From contig JASJFT010000001.1 in the NCBI GenBank assembly GCA_030770425.1, forward strand, positions 248,001 through 312,000: 64,000 nt of DNA, given 5' to 3'. This document shows positions 44,326 through 55,146 of this stretch, piece after piece. The notes beneath the pieces are model-generated. The model saw only the letters and a list, made by a program, of their open reading frames with translations, did not search any database and was not told the DNA's origin. The stretch comes from Darksidea phi (lineage: Eukaryota > Ascomycota > Dothideomycetes > Pleosporales > Lentitheciaceae). Position 1 is the stretch's first letter, and every line of letters starts with the position of its first letter. The translations under genes and the position numbers were made by a program.

Positions 44326-47300
44326 CTTCGTTCTTAAAGTCGCGTTTCCTTTCTTATAACCCTATTTAGTAGTACTCTAGCTATTCTAATAATTCCTTCT
44401 ATACTATACCGTAATTCGCGTATATATACTAGTAATTCTTTTCTTAGCTTAATACTCTAGTTATTCTATTCCCTACTTAGATATAAGAGTAGGTAACGTT
44501 CTATTTTATAGGTATCTAAGCCCTATTCTTTATTTTTCTTCTAGGTTCTAATAATATCTAAAGGTCCTAAGACTTCTATAACTCGCCGTCTTCGTCTTAC
44601 TTATTATATTCTTTATTCTAGTTATATAATACCGTCGGCTCGTTCGTATTTAAACTATTAATTTACTAGCTATAAATATAAGACGCTACTATCTTTCGCT
44701 TATTATAGCGAATATCTTTCTTAGAATATTTCTTATAGTCTAGTAGTAACTAATAAGTCTCTTACTTATACTAAGGTAGAGTATTCTTAACTCCTATCTA
44801 AACTAGAGTTTACTAAAGATAAAGAATTAGCTATTTAAGCTTATAAGTAATATATCTATACGTAATTAGTTTAATATAATACTTATTAATATAAGCTTCT
44901 TAATTATAAGCTAGCTTCGATCTCCGAGTTAGAAAAGTTAGAATAGATAGAAACTACCTAGTCTACTTCGTCTAATCTATCTATATTACTATAGTAACCC
45001 TTACTATATAAGTCCGCTAATTTCTTCTTTCTAGATAGTTAGGAGTCTTTACCTCTAGGTACCTCTAGTAATATTATTTAACTAGTCTTTAGTAGCTCTA
45101 TAGGTTCTTAATTAGTTCCTATATATTCTAATTAGTAGGCTATCTTATCTATTTAACTAAATATTTCTATTAATAATTAAACTTTTATAGTTCTTAAATT
45201 TCCTCGACTTTATACTCCTTATCTTCGAGCTTAATATTAGTAGCTACTTTAATATCTTTTAGTACTAGTTCTAGTAATAATACGTAGAATACTAGATATA
45301 TTCTTATACCTTTAATTAGCTTTAGTCTATAGTTAACTAGTTCTATTTTTTTTTTTAATTTTAAATAGTCTAATTCGTAAATTATCTAGTTTATTATATA
45401 GTTATTTAGTTTTTAGATTTCGTTATAAAAGGAAAACTTTATTCTCCCTTTTAAGGGTCGGTCCCTTAAGTCTTCTTTTATTTATTATTTTAGCTATTAT
45501 AAGGTTCCTACGTACTATTTATATACTAAGTTCTTTATATAGTTCTTATATTAAGTAGATCTTCTCTTCTACCCTAGTAGATATACTTTTAATATTCTTT
45601 AGATTTCTATAAGTTATTAGCTTATATCTATAATTTACGTAGTATAGTAAGTATCTAGTTATTATAGACTTCTTACTATTATATACTAGTTATACTATTA
45701 GTAGTAGTTTAACCTAGTTATTTTATAACTTATTAATATAGAATCTAAGATACTCTTCTAGAGTTTAGTTTATTTATTCTATCTAACTATCTATCTATAG
45801 ATAAAAGCTAGTTAATAGCTTTCTTTTAATTTCTAGTTTTATAAGTAGTATACTCTAAAATTTTAAAGTAAATAGTTTATCTTTATTTATAAGAATCTAT
45901 TTTAGTAATCTATAATTAGTAATAAGTATCCTTTTAATCTTATAAACTATATTTTCTACCGTAATTACTTCGTTTATTAGGATAAAGTACGTAGCTTTAG
46001 TTAATTAGTCTATAATTACTATAATTATATTATATAATCTTTCTAATTCTAGTTCTAATAATAATAGTAGCTTTACTATAAAGTCTATTATAATATAAGT
46101 CTATAGTTATATAGGTAGTACTAATAATTAGAGTAATTTATAGAACTTATATCTCTTAGATTTATTCTTAAAGTATTCTAAATAGTTACCTATTACTTTT
46201 TAAACTTTCTCTCTTATATTAGTAAGTAGGTATTCTCTATCTATATATCTAACTATTTTATTAATTTTTAGATATTCTAGTATCTTACTCTCGTAGATTT
46301 CTCGTATTATATCTCCTTTAAGACTTAGTAGTATATAAGGTCTTATTTCTAAGTTATTTATTTAAGTAGAGTATTTCTTCTTATTAAGGAATATATTATC
46401 CTCTTTTAGTATTCTATTAGTACCCCTAATAGTTTCTCGAGTCTTATTTCTCTATTTTTTCTTAATATCTACTACTACTATAATTTTAGTTAACCTTATA
46501 TAGTTATATATAAGAGTTCCGTTAGATTTCTTTTATAGGACTAGTTTATATATAATAGATTTATCGGTTCCTCGAAGATTTAATCTTCTATTAAAAGCGT
46601 CTACTACTCTATTTAATATTCCTAGCTAGTAATTTATCTTAAAATTATAATCTACTAGTAATTTCGATTATTAGAATTATTATTAGTTAAGTTTCTTTAT
46701 AATCGTAAAACTTATAAGGTTCTAGTAGTCTATAATAATCTTAATCTTATACTTAGCTCCTATAAACTATAGTCTCTATTATTTAAATACTAATATAATA
46801 ATATTAAGTTCCTTATTATAAATATTATAATTTACCTCTTCTTTACTAAACTTATATAAATAATAGAATATTAGTCTTTATTTTCTATCTTCTTCTTACT
46901 AAGTAAGTATTACTTCTAGTACGTAATCTAATACGTCCGTTTCTACTCTAAGAGATCTTATTAGGTTATATATCTATAGTATAGATACTAATATAAATAG
47001 ATTCTTAAGCTTATTAAAGACTCTCTATTATTTCTAGTTTTATTAAAATTCTTTTTTCTTCTTAGTTATCTCTATAAGTAGAGATATAGTCTTTAAGTAA
47101 TCTCTAATAAACTTCTAATAAAAGTTAGTAAATTCTAAAAAGAATTATACGTTCTTAATTAATATTAGGATTAGCTATTCCCTTATAGTCTATACTTTCT
47201 TAGGGTCTATAAATACTTCTTCTCGTAAAATAATAAAATCTAGATATTTAGTTTCCGTCTTATAAAATTTATATTTATCTAAATAAAGTAATAACTTATT

Positions 47301-47363
47301 TTATTATAACTTTTATAGTACTTTCTTTATATATTCTTTATATTCTTCTAATATTCCTTTACT

Positions 47364-47402
47364 ATATATAAGAATATTATCTAGATATACTATATAAAAT
47401 AC
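47364..47402 (-). other. Reverse transcriptase active-site remnant
   Basis: Minus-strand translation gives VFYIVYLDNILIYS, the YxDD-type box of an RT with the second Asp codon mutated to Asn. It lies about midway in the element, as expected for pol in a minus-strand gypsy element. Confidence 0.75.
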
Positions 47403-50400
47403 GTTTAAGTATTCGTTTAATATTCTATTAATAACTAACTAAAATATTACTAGTATATTTATTAGTCTAAATAGTATAACTCTATACTCGTAGAGTCTAT
47501 ATTAGGTCTTAAATACTATATACTTCTCGTACCCTTTTATTATTTAAATTCTATAAAATTCTTTTTAAATATCGAATTTTATAATCTACTTAACTCCTTA
47601 GAGTCGGTCTATAAGTTCTCTAATTAGTAGTAGTAGGTATCGGTTTTTTTTTATAATATTATTTAAACGTCTATAGTCTATATAAAGTTATAACTTTCTA
47701 TTCTTCTTTAAAATAAATAGAACTAATAATACTATAGAACTTTAACTTTCTCTAATATATCCTCTTTCTAAGTTCTTCGCTAAGTACTCCTTTAATTCTT
47801 CTTATTAATCTACTATTAATAAGTATATAGATCTAGACTTAAGCTTTATACTCTATTCTAGATATATCTTATAATTCTATTTCTAATACTCTAGTAGATC
47901 GATTTTTAGATATTCTTTAAATAGCTCTCGGAATTCTTCGTATTCTTAAGGTATTATTAGCTATAGTTCTTTCTACGCGGTCGCGACTCTCTATATTATA
48001 ATAATATTAATTTTCTATAAGTTCTTCTTATAGATCCTCGTAATCTTATAAAGTAAAATTAAATCTATCCTCCCTTTCTAGAGTATATACTAGATCTCGT
48101 AACTAAATCTACCCGATCTTTTAATTCTTATAACTTAAGCTATTTACTTATAGTCTAGTACTTTATATAGCTTCTAATCTATCTATAAATTATATATTAT
48201 TAGTTAATTATAACTAATAATTATATTAGTATCTTTAATCTCTATAATATTAAATTTATAATAGTCTCTAATATTTCTTACCTTTAAGGTTACTTTTTAT
48301 ATTTCGAGGTAAATTATACCTTCTTTATATTCTATAGATAATCTATCTCTAAGATTTACTTATATAGATTTTTCTTTAATTTAGTAAGGAATCCTATATT
48401 CTTTTACTAATTTCGATAATAGAAGTATAAACTCTACTCTACTATTTATAATAGTTTAAACTTTTTATCTATAAATTCGTATATCTACTTCTAATCTAGC
48501 TAGTTATTAGATATTTCCTTATATAATTTATAAAGTTATCTTTTAAGTACTTTTATTAGTATAACTCTTACGTAGTTAATAATAACCTAGTTTTTTAGCT
48601 TATTATTATAGAGGTTTTAATCTTCGGAGTCCTCCTCTAGTTCTCTAGTCTCGTTTTATTAAGTAGGCGACTTATCTATCTATTCTATTTTTAGATCTAG
48701 TATTCTTCCGATTCTATAGAGTATTTCCTAATTTAGCTCTTTTAATAGTTCCCCTTTTAGTAATAGTATATCCTAATTAATAGGTTCTATCTTATTTCTA
48801 TCGTTCTAGGTATCGTAATATCCCTACTATATACCTAGGGCCCTTAGCTATCTACTAATCTCTAGGTTCTTTAAACTATTTTAGTTCTATACTAGGTATC
48901 CGTATAATTTATATCGTTCGATAAGGTATTCCTTTCTTTTAAGATTTTAATAGAAGATATCTTCTTTTCTTCTAGCTATAAGCTCTTATTATACTAGATA
49001 TAGGATATATAATTAATTATAGTATATCTAATATATAGTCTTATAATTAGATTCTTAGTATATAATCCTATAGTTAATATCTTATTTATATTCTTTAGTA
49101 TCTACCTAGATTAGTCTATATAGCTATCGTCCTATAATATATTTTATTAGGAAATACTTATTATATTTATTATTATAGTAATTAATTTATTCTAGTTATT
49201 CTTACTTCTTATAAGTCTAAGTCTAGTTATTATAGTTATAGATATAGTATCCTACTATTAGATATTCTACGTTTTAAAGATATATATATAGGCTACTTTC
49301 TAGAAGTATTATAGTTTCTTTCTTTTATTAGGTATAGTACTCGTAATTTCCTATATAGTTCGTCTATAGTAGTATATTATAGCCTATATTATTATAGTTC
49401 TAAATTATCTTATAACCTTTTAGTCCTTAGAGTCTTAAGACCTAGCCTATTACCTACTAATCTCGATCTTCTATAATATATATTAGCTTCCTTATATTAG
49501 TATAATATTTAGCGATATACTAGCTAGTTCTATATTTCTAATACTTATTATATACTAGTCGTCTAAAAATATCTTCTATACTAACCTTATCTAGTCTATT
49601 AAGTTTTAGTTCTTCTATCTTAAGCTCTAAGTCGTCTTATTATCGAGTAATTTTTTTAATCTCGTTCTACTTACTAGTATCGTACTATATCTCGGACGTT
49701 AAGTTAGACTTAATTTCTTTTTCTTTACTATACCTAATTATATTTATATATCTAGTACTATCTTAGCTCTTTATACTTTTCTTTTTATTACTATATTCTC
49801 TAGTAAAATATTCCTATATACTATAGCGTAAATATACTTTCTTATCTTAATATTATTTTATCTTATCTATTAAAACTTTCTATAGCTTCTTATCTTACTC
49901 GTATTTCTTATTCTTTAGATATTTCTTTTCCTAGACTATACTAACGTCTATTTCGTCGTAACCCTTATAAAATTTATACTTTTAAACTATCTACTCTTTT
50001 CTATAAACTCTTATTAGTTCTATAATATCTTACTTCTCGAGTACTTATTTATATAATTAGTTATTAATATAGATAGCTATCTTAATTAGTTCTACTAGGT
50101 CGTCTAATTTTTTAAGTTAGACTAATTTATCCTTAATTAGTTCTTTAAGTCTATTATAGTATATAACTATAAGAGGTATATCGTTCTACTCGATCTTATA
50201 CTATAGCTATTTAAACTTAGTAGTATATATACTTACTAATTTAATCTACCTTAACCTTTAGATCTAGTATTTAGTCTACTAGACCTTATTAATATCTCCG
50301 AAGACTATATATATTTATTCCTTAAATAAATTTTAATCTTTAAATACTATCTTTATTTCGTCGCGTCGCTTTAATAAGAAATCTTCGTTAGCTATATAGT

Positions 50401-50790
50401 CGTTAATTAGGGGCTATATCTATATAGCTACCTTCCCTATTATATATATACCTATAGTAAGAATCTTATCCTAGTTACTAGTAAATATAGTAGAGTTAAA
50501 TTAATAGTATAGGTTTAATTATATAAGGAACGGCCTTAAGTCTTCCTTTCTACTATTATATTTTTCTAGTATCGGAATCTTTAACTTTATTCTAAGTCCT
50601 ACTTATACCTATTATAGTAATCCTTATAGTAATATTATAACCTATTATAATTTAACTATCTAAGCTACTTATTACTAGATTAGGGCCGCTAGGTTCGTTA
50701 CTAGAGCCTTAGTTACGCTCTTTCTAGAGGTATTATATAAGTTAGATAGAGTTACTATATTAATATAACCTTAGTTTAGAGTAGTTAATA

Positions 50791-51225
50791 TATTATATAT
50801 TATACGTACCTTTATATAGGATCTAGGTTAGGGCCGATAGAATATTTATTATACTATTAGTTTCTAATAGGTTAAAATTAAGTTAATAAATTCTATTACT
50901 AAAATAATTACTTAGGAAAAGATCTAATCTTACTCGTAAGTATTAGGTAAAGAACTAAAGATTAACTATAAGAAATTAAAATAGAAAATCTAAGAGATCC
51001 TCTACTCTCTTATATCTATTCTTTCTTACCTTACTCTACTTACTCTATTCGCTAAGATATAGATTAAATAGATTATTATTAGTTATACTCTATTTACTCT
51101 ATTCGCTAAGATATAGATTAAATAGATTATTATTACGTAATATTAGATTACTAACTAAGCCCTTATCTTAGCTTCCGACCTTCTTAGGATACCCTATATC
51201 CTATAGTTCGCGTAGGGTTATAATA
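50791..51225 (-). repeat. Right LTR (5' LTR of a minus-strand retrotransposon)
   Basis: 435 bp, gap-free partner of 43872-44306. Its left ~280 bp carry the extra C-to-T/G-to-A changes (the TG terminus itself has become TA); its right ~150 bp are better preserved than in the left LTR. Confidence 0.92.
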
Positions 51226-51514
51226 GATAAATATAATATAAATAATATAAGAACTAAAGATATATAATAAAGATTGAATAAGACTTAAAGATAAATATAA
51301 AGTAGCTAAAAGTATATATAAGTAAGTAGCTAGATTTTATAAGTTAAAGTATCAAGCTTAACTAATTAGAAACTATTGTTTAGGGCAACACGTGATCCAA
51401 AGGTGAGTTGCGATATAGCTAGCGTCGGGCTGCTCTTTTGGATTTTAGAGTAGTATTTCCCCCCTTCTCCACAGTTGACTCAGTTCTAGCAGTGATCTGT
51501 AAATTCAACCCTAA
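51226..51514. other. AT-rich flank and promoter of the membrane glycoprotein gene
   Basis: 51226-51370 is AT-rich like the DNA left of the element and includes the second GATAA copy; from about 51380 composition returns to normal up to the ATG at 51515. Confidence 0.5.
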
Positions 51515-53269
51515 ATGTGGTCCATAATCAAGCCATTCCTGCGCTGGAACGCCCCTGCCCTCCATCTGATCGTTTGCCTTCTCGTGGTCTTAGTGGTATT
51601 GCTCGCCGTCGATGGATACAAAGCACTAGATGGCCCTGGAACATCCCGAAATAACAACGGAAGCTTCACATTCCGATCCAGCGACATCACAACGCTACTC
51701 TCTGCCGCTATGATTGCCCTTGTAATCACAGCCTCGAGATGGACCGGAACTGTGCTATGGAAGTGCGCGACTGTCGCTTGGAAAAAACATGGTACCGATC
51801 AGCTGAAATGGATTTTGGAGTACAAGATACACTTTTGGACATTCAAGAAGCTCAGGAATTCTAAAATGATGGACTGGGCCATTGTTGTAACATTGCTCCC
51901 CATCTTCCCACAGCTACTATCGGCACCTCTCTTGGAAGGTTCTGTGGACTGGACATCCTCATCTGAATTCGGTGCAAAAGTATTTGTTTCAACCGCCAGT
52001 CCGACTGTTAACTATGCGCGCTGGAGCTGGTATTCCACCGGTGCAAAGATGTCCACCGCTGAAATCCAAAGTGCAGTTGGCTTCACTGGAATCGCATGGG
52101 AAAATGCAACCACATCAGCGCATACCCCGCGAAGTCAACGATGTCGACATGTAGTCAATGATGACCACATTCGACCTGGCTCTGTCCTACATTACGCCAC
52201 CATTCCATGCATCATCATCCATAACATCTCCTGGCCAACTTCTCCTATGCCCGACCCGGTTCGGGCAGTCGTCCTCAATGGCACAATGGTCAGCGTATCT
52301 GAGGTGAATCCGTTCTCCAACACCGACAACCCAGGCATTGCCGTGCTATTCGACCCAACAAACACAACTTTGAAGATGCCTCCTGAAATTGGCCTACCAA
52401 ATTCCACCGTAAACCATTTGGTCGCAGAGCCAATCTATCCGAGCTCGTTTCTCTTTTCTGGGAAAATGGTTGTGGTCGTGCAACTCTCCAAGATATACCC
52501 CTTCAAGCCGCGAAGGCTCGACCCCTTCGGCTATCTTGATCCGAACAACGTTTTTGGCAACGGATGGATGATTGATGTGGCAAAAGGGAAGGCTGTGCCC
52601 GATAAAAACTATACATACCTCGAAGTCGATTTTACTGCCGGAGTTTCAACGCCCGAAAGAAGCTCCTACGTTACGAGCAAGGTTGTAGAAAGCGGACCTC
52701 TCGATCCAGTAAAATCCGATGTGAAGCCTGGCCCTTGGGTCAAAGAAGCACTGTATATGTTGCCTGACGTCATGGTCTCAGTCGCCATCGTAAACAGCAC
52801 CTCGCTAGACACGTGGAACAATATTGCCAATTACACTGGCGATCTAATTCGATCATCATATATGGGTGCCTGGAGTATGCTGCACAACAAATTCGACCCG
52901 AACAACCAAAACTTAACCGCTACGTTAGCAGAACCGAGGGTCCAGGCTTCAGTGTCGAAAAGTAGGATTATCGGGTGGCTAGGCATTCAAGTTCTTTTTG
53001 TGCTTACGTTCCTCTCAATCAGTTACATAGAGCAAGAGGAGGACGAAGCGAGTCCTATTACTGGGCCCGCAGACTTTGTCAACAAATATTGCTCTAGAAA
53101 TGGCTATACGTCAGTAAAGCAAGACATACTGTTACAATCGCAGCATTCAGGGCCAGGAGGGGCTTCGGGCCACCCCGCCAAAGAACAGAATGACTCAGTA
53201 GGAGTAGTCAGCATGGTGTCATGTGATGAGGACGTTGGGGACGCAGCCGAAGGGCTACGGCTAGTATGA
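51515..53269 (+). CDS. Fungal membrane glycoprotein of unknown function
   Basis: A single exon of 584 residues begins at the ATG at 51515. A transmembrane segment occupies about residues 15-33 (LHLIVCLLVVLVVLLAV), a second around 60-75 (LLSAAMIALVITAS), a third about 120-140 (WAIVVTLLPIFPQLLSAPLL), and one near residues 495-510 (IIGWLGIQVLFVLTFLSISY). Between the third and last lies a large segment with many Asn-X-Ser/Thr sites (ISWP.., NGTM, NTT, NSTV, NYT), so it is probably lumenal or extracellular. The cytosolic tail is hydrophilic and acidic. This layout is common in uncharacterised Pezizomycotina surface proteins. No enzymatic motif is visible. The gene escaped RIP despite adjoining the transposon. 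Confidence 0.8.
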   Translation: MWSIIKPFLRWNAPALHLIVCLLVVLVVLLAVDGYKALDGPGTSRNNNGSFTFRSSDITTLLSAAMIALVITASRWTGTVLWKCATVAWKKHGTDQLKWILEYKIHFWTFKKLRNSKMMDWAIVVTLLPIFPQLLSAPLLEGSVDWTSSSEFGAKVFVSTASPTVNYARWSWYSTGAKMSTAEIQSAVGFTGIAWENATTSAHTPRSQRCRHVVNDDHIRPGSVLHYATIPCIIIHNISWPTSPMPDPVRAVVLNGTMVSVSEVNPFSNTDNPGIAVLFDPTNTTLKMPPEIGLPNSTVNHLVAEPIYPSSFLFSGKMVVVVQLSKIYPFKPRRLDPFGYLDPNNVFGNGWMIDVAKGKAVPDKNYTYLEVDFTAGVSTPERSSYVTSKVVESGPLDPVKSDVKPGPWVKEALYMLPDVMVSVAIVNSTSLDTWNNIANYTGDLIRSSYMGAWSMLHNKFDPNNQNLTATLAEPRVQASVSKSRIIGWLGIQVLFVLTFLSISYIEQEEDEASPITGPADFVNKYCSRNGYTSVKQDILLQSQHSGPGGASGHPAKEQNDSVGVVSMVSCDEDVGDAAEGLRLV

Positions 53270-53344
53270 CCACGGACGTCGAGGGCGCGGTTAGAGGACG
53301 GTGGCCACAACTACCACCTTTGATTACGGTGAATATTTGGTTTG

Positions 53345-54466
53345 GTTTGGATTTGCATAGTGGGAGTCTCTTTGTAAGGTCCGCGCGAAACACAGTAGGA
53401 GTTGTACACAGTAGAGGTGCTATACCCACACCTTATACACGATAATAGAGCTGTAGAGCTGTACACAGTACTGTCGATCGTAAGCCACCGACGAGGTGAT
53501 GTTTCGAACTTCGAACTGCGTGAGATGTCGAAACATTGAAACACAATGAGGTGATTAGAGTCACGAAAAACATAGCCAGCCCAGGAGCCAACGTGACGTC
53601 ACGCCGGGTAGTGGCCCAAGCTCCTGGGGGAGGGGCTCTATTATAATATATAAGTTATGAATAGGCTTCTACGACATGAATCTAAACTAAATACTCTATA
53701 TCTATTTAGTTCTCTTAACATTTATATAGATGTCACAGTGAGGGCTCAGGATGAATCACTGTGAGGAAATAGAAGTGAAGACTGCGTTGATTGTGAAAGC
53801 TCTGTATGAGAGCAGCTTATATAGAACAGAATGAGGCGTAGCAGCCAGGAGCAGTCATGTGCCCTGATCTGGTGTGAGCTAGCCTGATATTGAATATCGA
53901 TGTGGTGAAAGTGGTGTAAGATGTGATATACTACAAGCTCAGCTTTAATAAGGTGGAGCGGGGTAAAATGCACGCTGCTGCCGATGTGATTTGCATCGAC
54001 ATAGCTTAATCCTTCCCTAAGATCGTTGTCCCAGTCCTCAACCGATTTTACACATCTCACAGACCAGCCAAAACCACCTCTCCTACGGAGGCTTTCTCCA
54101 ATGTTACCGAAACTACAGAGTACGACGATCCACACGTGTATGCGTGGTTTGATTGAATGCCATATCGGATGCGGGTACCGTAGTTGAACATTGCTCACGT
54201 CACTCTCAGCCGCAGACCGCAACGGCTGAGTTGAATCCTAATATAACTTGAAGCTCCCATTCGGCAGCACAGCACATGTCAGTGCTCGTCGCCTGCCAAT
54301 GTTCGAAACATCACCTCGTCGGTATCTCACCATCGAAAGTACTATGTACAGCTCTATAGCTCTATTACCGTGTATAAGTTGTGGATATAGTACCTCTACC
54401 GTGTACAAACTTCTACTGTGTTTCGTGCGGACCTTCAAAATGGACTCCCACTATAAATATCCAAAC
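53345..54466. mobile_element. Foldback (long terminal inverted repeat) element, about 1.1 kb
   Basis: The left arm (53345 to about 53515) and right arm (about 54300 to 54466, inverted) share GTTTGGAT, AGTGGGAGTC, GGTCCGC.CGAAACACAGTA, AGAGCTGTACA and CGACGAGGTGATGTTTCGAAC over about 170 bp. The centre (53.55-54.25 kb) has no convincing gene; its longest minus-strand frame lacks an ATG start. A third copy of the arm lies at 14184-14232. The element has no recognisable transposase, so it is non-autonomous. Differences between arms are mainly transitions. No target duplication was clear by eye. Confidence 0.75.
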
Positions 54467-55146
54467 GAATAACGTGAAGCTCCCACATTAACGCGACAAC
54501 ACCAACACGGGTGAAATGTTTAGATTGTGGTACATCGATGTTTAAAAGTGGTTAGGCTGGGTATGGCAACTAGAGCAGTAAGCGGAACAAGGATTGGTTC
54601 CAGTGTCGGAGAAGGCAGCATGATGGAGCAGTTTGGATACATTGAGGTACGTGCCGATTACAACGATGTTCTCCTTGCGGTCGCTATCTGAGCGCCGTAT
54701 GGTTAGAGAAGATGTATGCAGAATATAAACAGGTTGTGAAGACGAATACCGCGAAACAGCCCCGAGTGCACTCGCTCCTGTGCCCTCCATCCTATGCATG
54801 TCTATACCCAAAACTACGCCATGGGTGATGCATGCACGCCGTGCTGACGTCGAGAAAAAAGGCGATTTACATGTGTAGTTTCTCGCCTTACACTCCATAC
54901 CACCGTTCCGAATTTATTGAAAATCGTCCCATACCGTGCCGGCCCACCTCACGCCGAGAAAAGAAAACTCGTAGCTCGTAACATTGTGAAATGCCAAGCA
55001 CGCCGTGCTCCTGAAAGAACCCGCCGCCATCCTACCCATCCATAATGTCTTAAATGAAAAGAAGCGAATTGAAAAGAAACGGCCCAGTAGCTAATAGATA
55101 GAAAAGCACAAGGGAGAAGAGAAGCCCCCTCATCTGCACACTTACC
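54467..55146. other. Intergenic region
   Basis: About 680 bp with a minus-strand ATG frame 54898-54542 of 118 codons that has no domain or intron support; not annotated as a gene. Confidence 0.45.

Larger units (their letters stand above)
43872..51225 (-). mobile_element. Complete Ty3/gypsy-type LTR retrotransposon, heavily RIPed
   Basis: Two 435-bp LTRs bound a 7,354-bp element flanked by a perfect 5-bp target duplication GATAA (43867-43871 and 51226-51230). Next to the left LTR the minus strand has AAAGGGGGGAGCGAG, a polypurine tract, so the left LTR is the 3' one and the element reads on the minus strand. The whole interior is TA-dense with stops in every frame and no surviving ORF. A reverse-transcriptase active-site remnant (VYLDNILIYS, second catalytic Asp changed to Asn by a G-to-A change) is readable on the minus strand at 47364-47402. 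Family level (gypsy rather than copia) rests on that motif's form; the relic cannot move by itself. Confidence 0.9.

Noticed and set aside
44307..50790. Possible centromere, mitochondrial DNA insert or gene desert, because of extreme AT content
   Set aside because: It is bounded by matched LTRs and a target duplication and carries an RT motif and a polypurine tract, so it is the interior of a RIPed retrotransposon.
53746..54222. 158-codon minus-strand frame inside the foldback element as a transposase gene
   Set aside because: The frame begins at a TTG, has no ATG at a useful place, no DDE-type motif and no family resemblance.
54542..54898. 118-codon minus-strand ATG frame as a small secreted protein
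   Set aside because: No signal peptide, no intron and no family; a chance frame is as likely.
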